From Alg239-R122 sp041746135 (GTDB lineage: Bacteria; Pseudomonadota; Alphaproteobacteria; Sphingomonadales; Sphingomonadaceae), in NCBI GenBank assembly GCA_041746135.1, contig JBGTHQ010000019.1, positions 1 through 64,000 on the forward strand: DNA of 64,000 nucleotides, given 5' to 3'. Of this stretch, positions 26,671 to 34,294 are shown in pieces. Numbering within the stretch: position 1 is the first letter of the stretch; each line of letters opens with the position of its first letter. The notes beneath the pieces were generated by a model that searched no databases, had not been told where the DNA came from, and saw only the letters and a list, made by a program, of their open reading frames with translations. The position numbers were made by a program, and so were the translations under genes.

Positions 26671-28200
26671 CTATCCTATAAATCCGTAACGCGAACCGGC
26701 GGTGCCAAAGCCGCGCCGGGAAATTTGCGCCGGTTCGATCTGCGCGGTGCGTTTGCCGGCGGAATAAAATTCGAGCGGCGCAATATTCTCGTCGGCGGCC
26801 GCAACAAGATGCATCAACGCGATGGCGGTATCGCCGTGGCGTTTGCCCTTGGCGCCATCGGCTTTGGATATGACCGAACGGTCGGGTATTTTCGGCACGC
26901 CGCGCACGAGCTTGATCATGCGCATATCTTCCATGACGCCCTCGTCATGCGGGATGATAAACGTCCTGTCCTCGATACCGGCGCGCAGTTTCGGCATGAA
27001 CGCGAGATACGTCTTGTCGCTGGTCTGGACCGCCTCGATGCGGTCGAAACCCCATTTTTGCTGCATCGCCTCGGCCAGCGCCGAACCGTTGCCGCGCGCA
27101 TCCATCTTGCCGGACGTAAAGAGCGGCACGCGGGCGATGATCCAGTTGAGAATAAACTCCTGTTCCTTGAACGGGACATTGCGCATTTCGAGGATGAATT
27201 TTGCGCGCAGTACCATGTTGTCATCGCGCTGGCCGAACGCGAGCGGCGACACGTCACCCGATCGCGCGAAATCCTGCCCGAAATAGCTGTGCCGGCGACG
27301 GTCGAAATCGACCAGCCAGGGGGCGATCTCTTCCTGCAGGAACTCGAGTACAAAATCCTGCCGGAATTCATCGCTCTCGCGTTCGAAGCCGTCGGGACAT
27401 TTCAGGCGGATAACGGGCAAAGCAGGCGACATGGCCGCCTCGATCGTCGCGCGGGCCAGATAGACACCGGATCCGCGCGCCGGGATAACGTCGAGCTCTT
27501 CCTCGGCAGCCTCGCCATAGGTTTTGCGCAGATCGCTTTCCCATTTCTGCTCGGCTTGCTGCGACCAGGTCTTGCCGGTCACCAGGCAAATGCGTTTGTA
27601 CAGGCCTTCGCCGAGCGCGCGGCGGAGCGTCACGCGCTGGACCGCGCCCGCTTTCTTGCCAGCCCGGATATCCTCAATCAGCGTGTTGAAAGGATTGTCC
27701 GCGCCATCGTGGGTAGAAATCACCGCAACGCGTCCGCCCCACATCAGCAATGCCAGCGCGGCTTTCAGCAGTTCGTCGAGCTGGTCGTGGAAAGCCGCCT
27801 CGTCGATGCAGACCTTGCCCTGTTTACCGCGCAGCGAACGCGGTTTCGAGGACAGAGCGACGATCGAGTGGCTGGACGGCATATCGATCCGGAAGGCTTT
27901 TATGCCCTGGTCGGAGCCGTCATCGTAGAGAAATTCCTTGGGCGCATCGGCGAGCTGGTCGAACGCCTTCATGAATTCGCCGCAATAGCCGATAAATTCG
28001 CGGGTCATATCGAGGTTATAGGCAATATAGAAGAAATCCATGCCGCCCCTGGCCGGTGCGGCCGTCAGAACGGCGTCGGCGGCAAAGCCATAGGTCAGGC
28101 CCGTGCGGCGCGACTTTTCGGAAACGAACAGCGCATTGGCCTCGCTCATCTCGAGCGCCTCGATCTGGTAGGGCAGCAACAGATTGGGAAGTTCGATCAT
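26671..28200 (-). CDS. Mu gp28-like terminase large subunit
   Basis: A 509-residue packaging motor. The ATPase has a Walker A-like VSEKSRRTGLTYG near 35-47 and a Walker B KVCIDEAAFHD about residue 145. The C-terminal nuclease half carries SYFGQDFARSGD (metal-binding Asp), FTSGKMDARGNG and KRHGDTAIALMHL. In Mu-like phages this drives headful packaging from the inserted element into host DNA. The start at MIELPNLLLPYQ overlaps the upstream stop (ATGA). Confidence 0.93.
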   Translation of the reverse strand: MIELPNLLLPYQIEALEMSEANALFVSEKSRRTGLTYGFAADAVLTAAPARGGMDFFYIAYNLDMTREFIGYCGEFMKAFDQLADAPKEFLYDDGSDQGIKAFRIDMPSSHSIVALSSKPRSLRGKQGKVCIDEAAFHDQLDELLKAALALLMWGGRVAVISTHDGADNPFNTLIEDIRAGKKAGAVQRVTLRRALGEGLYKRICLVTGKTWSQQAEQKWESDLRKTYGEAAEEELDVIPARGSGVYLARATIEAAMSPALPVIRLKCPDGFERESDEFRQDFVLEFLQEEIAPWLVDFDRRRHSYFGQDFARSGDVSPLAFGQRDDNMVLRAKFILEMRNVPFKEQEFILNWIIARVPLFTSGKMDARGNGSALAEAMQQKWGFDRIEAVQTSDKTYLAFMPKLRAGIEDRTFIIPHDEGVMEDMRMIKLVRGVPKIPDRSVISKADGAKGKRHGDTAIALMHLVAAADENIAPLEFYSAGKRTAQIEPAQISRRGFGTAGSRYGFIG

Positions 28201-28613
28201 TTGCGCTGTGATCTGTTGATACGGCGCAGCTTTTTCTTGTTGCGGCGCTTCATAGCGGGCGGATGTTCTGATGATGCGGGATCTGTCCAGGGAACTTGCC
28301 CGATTGCCGCTTTTGCAAGCCACAGATCGGCCTGGCCGATCCCGGATTGCCCGTCGAGCGACACGAGGTCGAGATGGGGCTGTTCGTGCCAGGTTCGCGA
28401 AGGCCGGTGGTGATCGGACACGCGGATCAGCCATGTGCGGTCCCATGCGCAAAGCTCGATATATTTGGAAGCGGAGATTTTGACAGAGGAGGATTTGACG
28501 GCGACGACACGAAATCCGTGTTTCTGCGCAGCCGCCGCGACGGCAATGGCGAGATTGGCAATGTTGCCATGTTTGCCGCTGTTGCGGCCAGCGAGGATCC
28601 GCTGGCTTACCAT
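28197..28613 (-). CDS. Hypothetical protein between gp27-like and terminase genes
   Basis: A 138-residue basic protein beginning MVSQRILAGRNSGKHGNIANLAIAV and ending in a Lys/Arg-rich tail. The central AWDRTWLIRVSDHHRPSRTW is distinctive but not assignable. An internal Gly-Arg-Asn-Ser-Gly-Lys string resembles a short P-loop but lacks the rest of a nucleotide-binding fold. Coupled on both sides (TGATG start, ATGA stop). Confidence 0.6.
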   Translation of the reverse strand: MVSQRILAGRNSGKHGNIANLAIAVAAAAQKHGFRVVAVKSSSVKISASKYIELCAWDRTWLIRVSDHHRPSRTWHEQPHLDLVSLDGQSGIGQADLWLAKAAIGQVPWTDPASSEHPPAMKRRNKKKLRRINRSQRK

Positions 28614-29158
28614 CAGTGCTTTCCGATGCCGAGCAAATGCTCTTTCACGGTCCGGATCGTCTCTTCGCTGGCACCGCTGCCACGCATGCCCTTTTCCGCA
28701 GCCTTGACGGCTTCGGTGCGGGTTTTCGCGATTGCTTCCTCCCGGACTTTGGCATCGCGGTCGGTGTCGATCTTGGCGGCCGACACCACGTCCTTGATGG
28801 CGCGCGCGAAAAAGTGGAGATCCTTGGGATCGAAATCCTCGACATCGCCGCTGGCCATCGTCATCGACTGCTGGGTCATGATGCTGGTGAACATCTGGAT
28901 CAACAGCTTGCCATGTTTATTGTCGGTGTCGCCGAATTCCCCGGCAAAAGAGGTGGCAACAGCGCTCAATTCGCGCTGGCGCGATGCGATCTCGCGGTAG
29001 CTTTTGGCATAGCGGCCGACAGCGGAGCGTGACACGTCCGCGCCTTCCTCCTGCATCAGCACGAATATCTCGTCGATCGTCAGCCCGCTTTTGATCGCAT
29101 CGGCAATGGCGACGCGCAAAGTTTCTGGCAGGCGATCAATAGATGAGCGGCGCGCCAT
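28613..29158 (-). CDS. Mu gp27-like protein (DUF3486)
   Basis: A 181-residue protein matching the DUF3486 family: MARRSSIDRLPETLRVAIADAIKSGLTIDEI followed by VSRSAVGRYAKSYREI and a long C-terminal helix region. gp27 occupies the small-terminase position in Mu. The N-terminal HTH-like fold fits DNA recognition for packaging. The start at MARRSS is the conserved one. Confidence 0.88.
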   Translation of the reverse strand: MARRSSIDRLPETLRVAIADAIKSGLTIDEIFVLMQEEGADVSRSAVGRYAKSYREIASRQRELSAVATSFAGEFGDTDNKHGKLLIQMFTSIMTQQSMTMASGDVEDFDPKDLHFFARAIKDVVSAAKIDTDRDAKVREEAIAKTRTEAVKAAEKGMRGSGASEETIRTVKEHLLGIGKH

Positions 29159-29159
29159 A

Positions 29160-29450
29160 TTAGCGGCCCGTCCGGTGGCGACTAATGCCCTCATAGCGCA
29201 GCCGCCCCTCGGCAACGTCGCTGCCGTCGGGCAGGATTTCGGCGACGAGCAGCGGTTTGCAATCCTCGAGCAAAATGAGGTTTTCGGCAAAGAGCCATTG
29301 CAGCTGCTCGGCGATATCGCGTCTTGCGACCCGGTGACCGAGCTCAACCAGCAGTAGAGTGAGTTCGTGATCGCTATGCTCGCCGCCGATGTCGTGCAGC
29401 AGATCGATCAGCGCGCGGCGGACAATAGGAAGAAAAATCGGCGCGATCAT
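29160..29450 (-). CDS. Mu gp26-like (VpaChn25_0724 family) protein
   Basis: A 96-residue winged-helix-like protein with LIDLLHDIGGEHSDHELTLLLVELGHRVARRDIAEQLQWL. This is the pattern of the small phage family found immediately before gp27 in Mu-like elements. Function is uncertain; it probably binds DNA. It is separated from the gp27-like gene by one base. Confidence 0.75.
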   Translation of the reverse strand: MIAPIFLPIVRRALIDLLHDIGGEHSDHELTLLLVELGHRVARRDIAEQLQWLFAENLILLEDCKPLLVAEILPDGSDVAEGRLRYEGISRHRTGR

Positions 29451-29860
29451 TATTTGCTCATCCGATGTTCGACGAGCGTCTGCAGATACCCGTTCTGGGT
29501 ATCCAATTGGCCCGCGATCATCCGGAAGCCGCTTTCAAGCGATCCGATCCGTTCACGCAGACCGCTGATAGCGTTGACGAGTTCCGATTTACTGGGCTCC
29601 GATGAGAGTTCTTTTGCGTTCTGGTCGATGCGACCTTCATTGAATATCTGCCGCTCGCGCACCCATTCGATGCGCAGCTCGAGCTTTGCCATCGCCTCCT
29701 GGTGCGCATCCTGCTCACGCTTGACCAAAGCCTCGTATTTGTCGTGCTCGGCCTTGGTGATGAATTTGGTCTGCAACCAGGCAAATCCGCCGATCAGAAT
29801 AATCGGCGTGATACCCGTGAGTATCGGCCAGATGATCCGGATATATTCAGACCAAACCAT
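29450..29860 (-). CDS. Mu gp25-like membrane-anchored protein (DUF2730)
   Basis: A 136-residue protein with one N-terminal transmembrane helix (IIWPILTGITPIILIGGFAWL) and a long predicted coiled coil (about 35-125), the architecture of DUF2730. In Mu it lies at the start of the head operon, and here too it is the first gene after the Mor-like regulator. A role is not established. The next gene overlaps its stop by one base. Confidence 0.78.
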   Translation of the reverse strand: MVWSEYIRIIWPILTGITPIILIGGFAWLQTKFITKAEHDKYEALVKREQDAHQEAMAKLELRIEWVRERQIFNEGRIDQNAKELSSEPSKSELVNAISGLRERIGSLESGFRMIAGQLDTQNGYLQTLVEHRMSK

Positions 29861-29959
29861 GTGCGACCGCCGTCAACCATGTGTGAAAATGCATTTTAAC
29901 CCGCTTTGCAATTGGCATTTAAGAGCCTTGCACGCTAACGGGAGACGCCGCCGTATGAC

Positions 29960-29976
29960 GGGGTGACCCGGTTCAC
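29960..29976 (-). promoter_or_regulatory. Candidate late-activator site of the leftward head operon
   Basis: On the minus strand GTGAACCGGGTCACCCC. It matches GTGACACGGGTTACCCC ahead of the rightward late operon (39759-39775) at 14 of 17 bases in the same orientation to transcription, and has partial dyad symmetry. It lies in the 124-base gap just downstream of the Mor-like gene and 100 bases before the gp25-like ATG. Confidence 0.5.
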
Positions 29977-29984
29977 GGGCGGAA

Positions 29985-30500
29985 TTATTTTTCGGCGGTC
30001 TCAAACATGTCGATCTGGCGCGGATCGTGTTTGCCAGGACGGCGGAGCGGCTGTGCGCTCTGCCCCTCTTCCGACTGGTTGACCAACCGGGAAATATAGC
30101 TGCGGGCGCTCGCCAGTATGCGGGCAGCCTCGCGCACCGTCATATCGCCATTTCGCACCGATGCAAGTACCGGCGCGCGTTTGGCTTCGTTCAAGGCGCC
30201 CTTGCCGGTCGGCAGCTCCATTTCGCTGCGGCCATAGATCTGGCTCATGGTCCGGGTCAGGCTGGCATCGAGAATGACGCGGAACAGGTTTTTTTCCGGA
30301 TCGCTGGCGATATAGACCTGCTGGCCGCCAAAACGTTCGATAATACGCAGCGTGTGGTACGGTCCGATATGCGCCGCCATTTCCTGCATCTGTTCGGGCC
30401 ACTTATCGGTGACGGTCACCGTCTCCGGGATCGGCAGATCGGCCAGTTTCATATCGGGATGATATTCGGGCGCCACGATCGTTACTTTACGTCCCGCCAT
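29985..30500 (-). CDS. Mor-like late transcription activator
   Basis: A 171-residue regulator. The AAHIGPYHTLRIIERFGGQQVYIAS segment, the later MSQIYGRSEMELP and a C-terminal helix-turn-helix (NGDMTVREAARILASARSYISRLV) follow the Mor/C family layout of dimerisation domain then HTH. In Mu, Mor activates middle and C activates late transcription; only one such gene is seen here. It lies at the end of the early operon directly before the head genes. Its start overlaps the end of the GemA gene by 19 bases. Confidence 0.75.
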   Translation of the reverse strand: MAGRKVTIVAPEYHPDMKLADLPIPETVTVTDKWPEQMQEMAAHIGPYHTLRIIERFGGQQVYIASDPEKNLFRVILDASLTRTMSQIYGRSEMELPTGKGALNEAKRAPVLASVRNGDMTVREAARILASARSYISRLVNQSEEGQSAQPLRRPGKHDPRQIDMFETAEK

Positions 30501-31162
30501 TTGCGGCCGAGCAGACGGATCGCGTCGTCAAGCTGGCGATCGTCCCATAGCATCGGGGCATCGGGCAGCTTCAGGCACGATGCGATATAGGCGTTTTCAT
30601 TGCCATGGATCACGCGCGCGCCGCGCAGCTTGTCGCCCAGCCATTTCAGCACGGCAAAGCGTTCGGCGCGCGCGGTTGTATAGTCGCCGATTGTGCGCTT
30701 CACCGCATCGACATCGGCCTGCAGGGGCCAGATGATGCCCGCACGCACAGCCCAGTCCTTGAGCGCTTCGATCACCGGCATGGCTTGTTTGTGATCGACG
30801 AAGCGCAGCGCGCTCACACCCGTTTGCCGTCTGACGAAGCTGTCGAGGGCTTTGGTGGCTGGATCCGCGACCTCGCCGATCCAGTATAGCGTCCACCACA
30901 GCGCCTTGACCTTTGCGACATGCGGGCGGTGCGCCATGGCGCGTTTCCAGTCGCGATTGAGATGGTCGAGCAACTTGCCCAGATCGGCGGCGGACATCGT
31001 GGCCATTGACGCCTTGCCGGTCAGTTCGGCTTGCAAGGATTTGCGATCGTCCTGGTCGATATGCAGACGCCGGCATGCGGCCAGCACCGCGCGCATCTTG
31101 CGTTTGCGCGGATCGTCGGGCGCGGCAGTGCTGCGAGCGGGTGCTTTGGCGGGTTCAGCCAT
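30482..31162 (-). CDS. GemA/gp16-like regulatory protein
   Basis: A 226-residue protein with the GemA (DUF1018) N-terminal domain: MRAVLAACRRLHIDQDDRKSLQAELTGKASMATMSAADLGKLLDHL, then a long C-terminal region with KVKALWWTLYWIGEVADP and a DYTTARAERFAVLKWLGDKL helix block. GemA in Mu alters host gene expression and DNA supercoiling. The ATG at 31162 lies just inside the end of the upstream gene. Confidence 0.82.
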   Translation of the reverse strand: MAEPAKAPARSTAAPDDPRKRKMRAVLAACRRLHIDQDDRKSLQAELTGKASMATMSAADLGKLLDHLNRDWKRAMAHRPHVAKVKALWWTLYWIGEVADPATKALDSFVRRQTGVSALRFVDHKQAMPVIEALKDWAVRAGIIWPLQADVDAVKRTIGDYTTARAERFAVLKWLGDKLRGARVIHGNENAYIASCLKLPDAPMLWDDRQLDDAIRLLGRKWRDVK

Positions 31163-31430
31163 TGTCGCGCTCCCGTTTCGCCAGTTCTGCGCGGAGCCGC
31201 TCGGTCGGGATAGCGGCAAGACCGGCCAGGGTAGCGGGCTCGTATTTTCCGGTCTTGTCGGGCAGTTTCTTGAGATATCCATATTCGGCCAGCGAGCTGA
31301 CGATTTTATGCGCATGGCCGGGGTGCCTGTGCCCGAGATGGCTTGCAATCGTGCGGATCGGCGGCGAGATGCCATGCTCCTCGAAATAGAGCGTGACAAA
31401 GTCGAGCGTCGTTTTCTGGATCGGGCTCAT
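31155..31430 (-). CDS. LexA-N-terminal-domain-like winged-helix protein
   Basis: A 91-residue protein: MSPIQKTTLDFVTLYFEEHGISPPIRTIASHLGHRHPGHAHKIVSSLAEYGYL matches the winged helix of LexA (Q..L.FI..Y....G.SP..REIA..LG...). It lacks the S24 protease domain, so it is a free-standing DNA-binding protein. It probably modulates early phage or SOS genes. Start by ATGA overlap with the upstream gene. Confidence 0.72.
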   Translation of the reverse strand: MSPIQKTTLDFVTLYFEEHGISPPIRTIASHLGHRHPGHAHKIVSSLAEYGYLKKLPDKTGKYEPATLAGLAAIPTERLRAELAKRERDNG

Positions 31431-31768
31431 GCTGCCATCTCCATTTCCATCTGTTCGAGCTCGATGCGTTTCATCGCGCGGTCGAGCAGCCATTCCGCCA
31501 TTTGGTGAAAGTCTTTATCGGTGCGGCGATATGTTTCTGCGCGCCGAATTCCGTTCAGGCAGGTGGTGTGGTGCAAGCCGCCCATTTCCTTGCCGATTTT
31601 CGGCAGGGACAAGCGATGCGCCACACTGGCAACCCACATGATGGCGAAGCGGGTGCGGACTTCGGTGCGGCGGTCGCACAGGATATCGCTGCAGCGGCAA
31701 CCGCGATACTGCGCCGCATCGATGATCAGCGCGAGAACGGGCGGGATTTTGATAGGTGTCCGGTCCAT
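31427..31768 (-). CDS. DnaA domain IV-like DNA-binding protein
   Basis: A 113-residue protein whose middle resembles the DnaA origin-binding domain: RFAIMWVASVAHRLSLPKIGKEMGGLHHTTCLNGIRRAE, where GG.HHTT..N..R parallels the GGRDHTTV signature. There is no AAA+ domain. It may recognise DnaA boxes or a phage replication site, or compete with host DnaA. The ATG at 31768 overlaps a small upstream frame as TGATG. The same frame is also open further upstream (see the 31427-32086 entry). Confidence 0.68.
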   Translation of the reverse strand: MDRTPIKIPPVLALIIDAAQYRGCRCSDILCDRRTEVRTRFAIMWVASVAHRLSLPKIGKEMGGLHHTTCLNGIRRAETYRRTDKDFHQMAEWLLDRAMKRIELEQMEMEMAA

Positions 31769-32086
31769 CAGTTTACAGTCCGCTTGGCGGTACTGGGAGC
31801 AAAGTTTGCGGTTACAGCGAGCAGGTCTGCCTGATCGACCATGGCGTCCATGAATTGCGACCACTCGCCCTGATCCAGTGTGAGCGTCATCACCCGGTTT
31901 GAGCGAATAGACTTCTGCAAATTCAGTCCATTTTTCAGGATGTTTTGCCAAAAAGGCCAGGTTGTCAGCTAGTTCGCGAAGGGCAAATGCAGTACCGCCA
32001 GCATGCGGATGCTTTCGTGTGTTAAGGCAGTCGAGGCTGTCTGCTGCATTCTGCAGCAAGCCTTGTGCGGAAGTACGGAATTTCAC
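31427..32086 (-). CDS. Long open frame: small N-terminal domain continuing into DnaA-IV-like domain
   Basis: A GTG at 32086, preceded by AAAGGAG and overlapping the prior stop as GTGA, opens a frame with a plausible 66-residue product (MKFRTSAQGLLQNAADSLDC ... EKWTEFAEVYSLKPGDD). No stop follows, so it runs 219 codons in frame with the DnaA-like gene. The middle 40 residues look out-of-frame because the real coding signal there is the 40-residue protein. Either a one-base change has fused two genes or the assembly has an indel near 31,890. A separate small N-terminal gene ending near 31,885 is the likely ancestral state. Confidence 0.45.
   Translation of the reverse strand: MKFRTSAQGLLQNAADSLDCLNTRKHPHAGGTAFALRELADNLAFLAKHPEKWTEFAEVYSLKPGDDAHTGSGRVVAIHGRHGRSGRPARCNRKLCSQYRQADCKLMDRTPIKIPPVLALIIDAAQYRGCRCSDILCDRRTEVRTRFAIMWVASVAHRLSLPKIGKEMGGLHHTTCLNGIRRAETYRRTDKDFHQMAEWLLDRAMKRIELEQMEMEMAA
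31768..31890 (-). CDS. Forty-residue small protein overlapping the DnaA-like gene
   Basis: Reads MTLTLDQGEWSQFMDAMVDQ then ADLLAVTANFAPSTAKRTVN, a protein-like composition, whereas the alternative frame here is Arg/Gly/Cys-rich and unlikely. Its TGA overlaps the downstream ATG (TGATG), a coupling used repeatedly in this operon. Function unknown. Confidence 0.45.
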   Translation of the reverse strand: MTLTLDQGEWSQFMDAMVDQADLLAVTANFAPSTAKRTVN

Positions 32087-32328
32087 GATATTTTCTCCTT
32101 TTGCGATATTTCGGTGATGAAAGCGGCAATTTCCTCGGCGAAAGCTTCGCTCTCGCCGACCTCACGCTGGACATGCGTATCCTTGCCGAATTCGGGTTTT
32201 TCGTCGTGGCTCGACCACGCCATGAGCGCGGCGGTCGGTTCGCGGATAGCCGCCGAAACGGTCCAGCCATTGTTGAGCCGGAACCGGATATTGGTGCCGC
32301 CACCGTGACGTTGGAACGCGTTGATCAT
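32083..32328 (-). CDS. Small hypothetical early protein
   Basis: An 81-residue protein: MINAFQRHGGGTNIRFRLNN, then GWTVSAAIREPTAALMAWSS, with an acidic C-terminal helix. It resembles no family I can name. It is coupled on both sides: ATGA with gam and GTGA with the next gene. Confidence 0.6.
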   Translation of the reverse strand: MINAFQRHGGGTNIRFRLNNGWTVSAAIREPTAALMAWSSHDEKPEFGKDTHVQREVGESEAFAEEIAAFITEISQKEKIS

Positions 32329-32912
32329 GCCGCTTCCTCCCCGTCCTCGACATCGACCAGCTCGGGATCCGCATCCTTCTTGCCGGCGCGGTCGATAAAG
32401 AACTCGTCGCTCTGTTTGACGCTGGCGCCCATGCCGCGCAGTTTCTGGTTGACCGGGTTGTCCGCATCACCGCGCATCGTCTTGATGATTGCCTGTTTGT
32501 CGAGGCTGACCTTGGTGCGCAGCAAATCCTCGGTCTGGTCGAATGCGTCCTCGATCGCTTTCACGAACTCGTCGACCTTCATGCCGGGCGGCAGCTTGAG
32601 CGAGGGCATGCCGGTGCGCTCGCCGATCAGGCAGCCGGATAACTCGACCGATTTGCGCTTGCCATCGGTCATCTGATCCTTGGCCACCGCCCACCAGGCG
32701 CGCAGCTGTTTGAAATATTCCTTGATCTGCTGTTCCACCGGCGCGATCAGGCCGTCCCGTGCGGTCTGCACCGCCTGGATGGACACGTCGGCATCGGCTT
32801 TGGCCTGTTCGGCATAGCCGAGCAGCTGCATGTACTTGCCGAGCATCTCGGTCGCTTCCTCGATCGTTTGCGGGGCAAGCTGGCGGGGTGATTTTCGTCT
32901 GGCTGGTGGCAT
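32325..32912 (-). CDS. gam: Mu Gam-like host-nuclease inhibitor / DNA end-binding protein
   Basis: A 195-residue Gam-family protein. Two long helices (about 15-75, with VEQQIKEYFKQLRAWWAVAKDQMTDGKRKSVEL) precede a small mixed domain and the conserved KVSLDKQAIIKTM ... GMGASVKQSDEFFI segment. Gam is a homologue of eukaryotic Ku; it binds DNA ends and blocks exonuclease attack on transposing or packaged phage DNA. Early operon position agrees with Mu. Confidence 0.88.
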   Translation of the reverse strand: MPPARRKSPRQLAPQTIEEATEMLGKYMQLLGYAEQAKADADVSIQAVQTARDGLIAPVEQQIKEYFKQLRAWWAVAKDQMTDGKRKSVELSGCLIGERTGMPSLKLPPGMKVDEFVKAIEDAFDQTEDLLRTKVSLDKQAIIKTMRGDADNPVNQKLRGMGASVKQSDEFFIDRAGKKDADPELVDVEDGEEAA

Positions 32913-32916
32913 GTTA

Positions 32917-33123
32917 TTAGTCCTTTATGCTGGTGATGGTGGGTGATTGCGGAGAGACCATCTGGATGGCGGTGTCGCATACGGCGCATTCGGCCATGCT
33001 GCGGCCGACATTCCAGTTGCTGGCCCCGCATCCGGGGCAGTGATTATCCTCGCCCGGACGAAAGAGGATAAGATAACCGCGCTCACTGATCTGCGCGACG
33101 AGGTCGGTTCGCAGCCGGGTCAT
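32917..33123 (-). CDS. Small zinc-ribbon protein
   Basis: A 68-residue protein with CPGCGASNW and AECAVCD, two CxxC knuckles expected to hold one zinc. The N-terminal half (LRTDLVAQISERGYLILFRPGEDN) is beta-like. Start ATG overlaps the stop of the Cys-rich membrane peptide upstream. Function unknown. Confidence 0.6.
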   Translation of the reverse strand: MTRLRTDLVAQISERGYLILFRPGEDNHCPGCGASNWNVGRSMAECAVCDTAIQMVSPQSPTITSIKD

Positions 33124-33293
33124 GTCAGCACCGCGATCAGAACGGTCGCGGACACGATCAGTGCGGCAACCAGGGCAATCTCGCCCAGGACCGTGGCGAC
33201 CGACGTGCAATAGATCGTGCCTTCGCCCAGGCAGTCCGCACATCCGCGGCCATTGCAGCGGTTGCAGAAACGAACGATTTTCCACGCGTTCAT
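33120..33293 (-). CDS. 57-residue Cys-rich single-TM peptide
   Basis: Translates as MNAWKIVRFCNRCNGRGCAD followed by CLGEGTIYC and a C-terminal hydrophobic helix (LGEIALVAALIVSATVLIAVL). The CxxCxGxGCxxC motif resembles half of a DnaJ zinc-finger repeat. Both ends overlap neighbouring genes by ATGA, strong evidence that it is translated. Function unknown. Confidence 0.6.
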   Translation of the reverse strand: MNAWKIVRFCNRCNGRGCADCLGEGTIYCTSVATVLGEIALVAALIVSATVLIAVLT

Positions 33294-33673
33294 GCCGCTT
33301 CTCCCACATCGCTATTGTTGCTGCAGGTCGGGCATCGCTTCGCGAACTGCCGTTCGAACTGGTTGACCGGCGGCGTCTTGCGGCGGCGATTGGTCATGCA
33401 GCTTGCCAGCGGGATCGGGCCCCAGATCGGGCAGACGACATCCTCATCGCCATATTTGGCGCGCACGAGCCGTTCGGCCTCTTCGTAGCTGCCGGTATAG
33501 GAGCAATTGAGCAGGCGGCTGACATAGCCGCTCGATTTGTCCAGTTTATCGGCGGTCGCGCGCTGGTTGGTGGCATCACATGCCCCGGCGAGCAGCTTGA
33601 CCCATCCGGGCATATCGCTGCCCCAGGCGGCGGTCGCGCGGTCGATATTGGTTAAACTATGTTTAATGGACAT
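33290..33673 (-). CDS. HTH phage regulator with C-terminal zinc knuckle-like motif
   Basis: A 127-residue protein: WVKLLAGACDATNQRATADKLDKSSGYVSRLLNCSYTGSYEEAERLVRAKYG is a Cro-like helix-turn-helix region, then CPIWGPIPLASC and CPTC near the end supply four cysteines. Similar proteins sit between MuB and Gam in Mu-like prophages of GC-rich hosts. Exact role unknown. Stop overlaps the following gene (ATGA). Confidence 0.65.
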   Translation of the reverse strand: MSIKHSLTNIDRATAAWGSDMPGWVKLLAGACDATNQRATADKLDKSSGYVSRLLNCSYTGSYEEAERLVRAKYGDEDVVCPIWGPIPLASCMTNRRRKTPPVNQFERQFAKRCPTCSNNSDVGEAA

Positions 33674-33675
33674 GG

Positions 33676-34293
33676 TTAATTCTCCAGCGCAAAAGAATAG
33701 GCGTCACGGTTGCGCAAGGACTTTGGGGTGAGTTCGAAGCTGGTCTGCTCGCCGGTATTGGCATCGGTGATGCGCATGGCGGGAAAGCCGTCCTGTTTTG
33801 TGCGGGTCATCACCGGATGACGCGGGCCGGTGTCGCGCAACAGGCGATAGCGGCGGTGGAATTCGTCCGGCGTGTCGATCCGCTTTAAATAGCCGGCGCG
33901 CTCGAGCTGGTTGAAATAGTTGGTGGCGTGCCTTTTTCCGGTTTCGGCCGCCATCAGCAGCGCGGGCACGTCGAAAGTGCGCATCACCCGGATCGCCGTC
34001 CAGATGCGCTGGTAGGCGCACGAGGGGTGAAAATTTCGCGGCGTTGCTTTTTGCCTGGGCGGATTTGCGCACCGCGCCTTGACCTGTTTGTTCATCGTGA
34101 TTGTCTGGCTCCTTTTGCCGAGTGCGATCATTCCGGCGGCGCTCCAGCCATCCAGCCATGCGACGAGGTGATTGAAATCGGGGCGGACAGACCGCCACAG
34201 TTCGAACAGCGTCATCGGTGCGCGCGCAAAGCGCAGCTCGCGCCAGACGCGAACATCCATCGGCAGATCGAGGGTGACATCGACATAGCTCAT
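33676..34293 (-). CDS. Winged-helix-like early phage protein
   Basis: A 205-residue protein from MSYVDVTLDLPMDVRVWREL. Two helix-turn-helix-like segments are visible: RAPMTLFELWRSVRPDFNHLVAWLDGW near residue 25 and FDVPALLMAAETGKRHATNYFNQLERAGYLKRI around 115-150. The latter is typical of winged-helix regulators. It follows muB after one base. Target unknown. Confidence 0.6.
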   Translation of the reverse strand: MSYVDVTLDLPMDVRVWRELRFARAPMTLFELWRSVRPDFNHLVAWLDGWSAAGMIALGKRSQTITMNKQVKARCANPPRQKATPRNFHPSCAYQRIWTAIRVMRTFDVPALLMAAETGKRHATNYFNQLERAGYLKRIDTPDEFHRRYRLLRDTGPRHPVMTRTKQDGFPAMRITDANTGEQTSFELTPKSLRNRDAYSFALEN

Positions 34294-34294
34294 G

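Noticed and set aside
26524..28413. A 629-codon plus-strand frame opposite terminase and portal
   Set aside because: Antisense shadow of terminase; composition is unlike a folded protein and no ribosome-binding site is seen.
28197..28613. P-loop ATPase suggested by GRNSGK
   Set aside because: No Walker B or fold context; the six residues alone are not enough.
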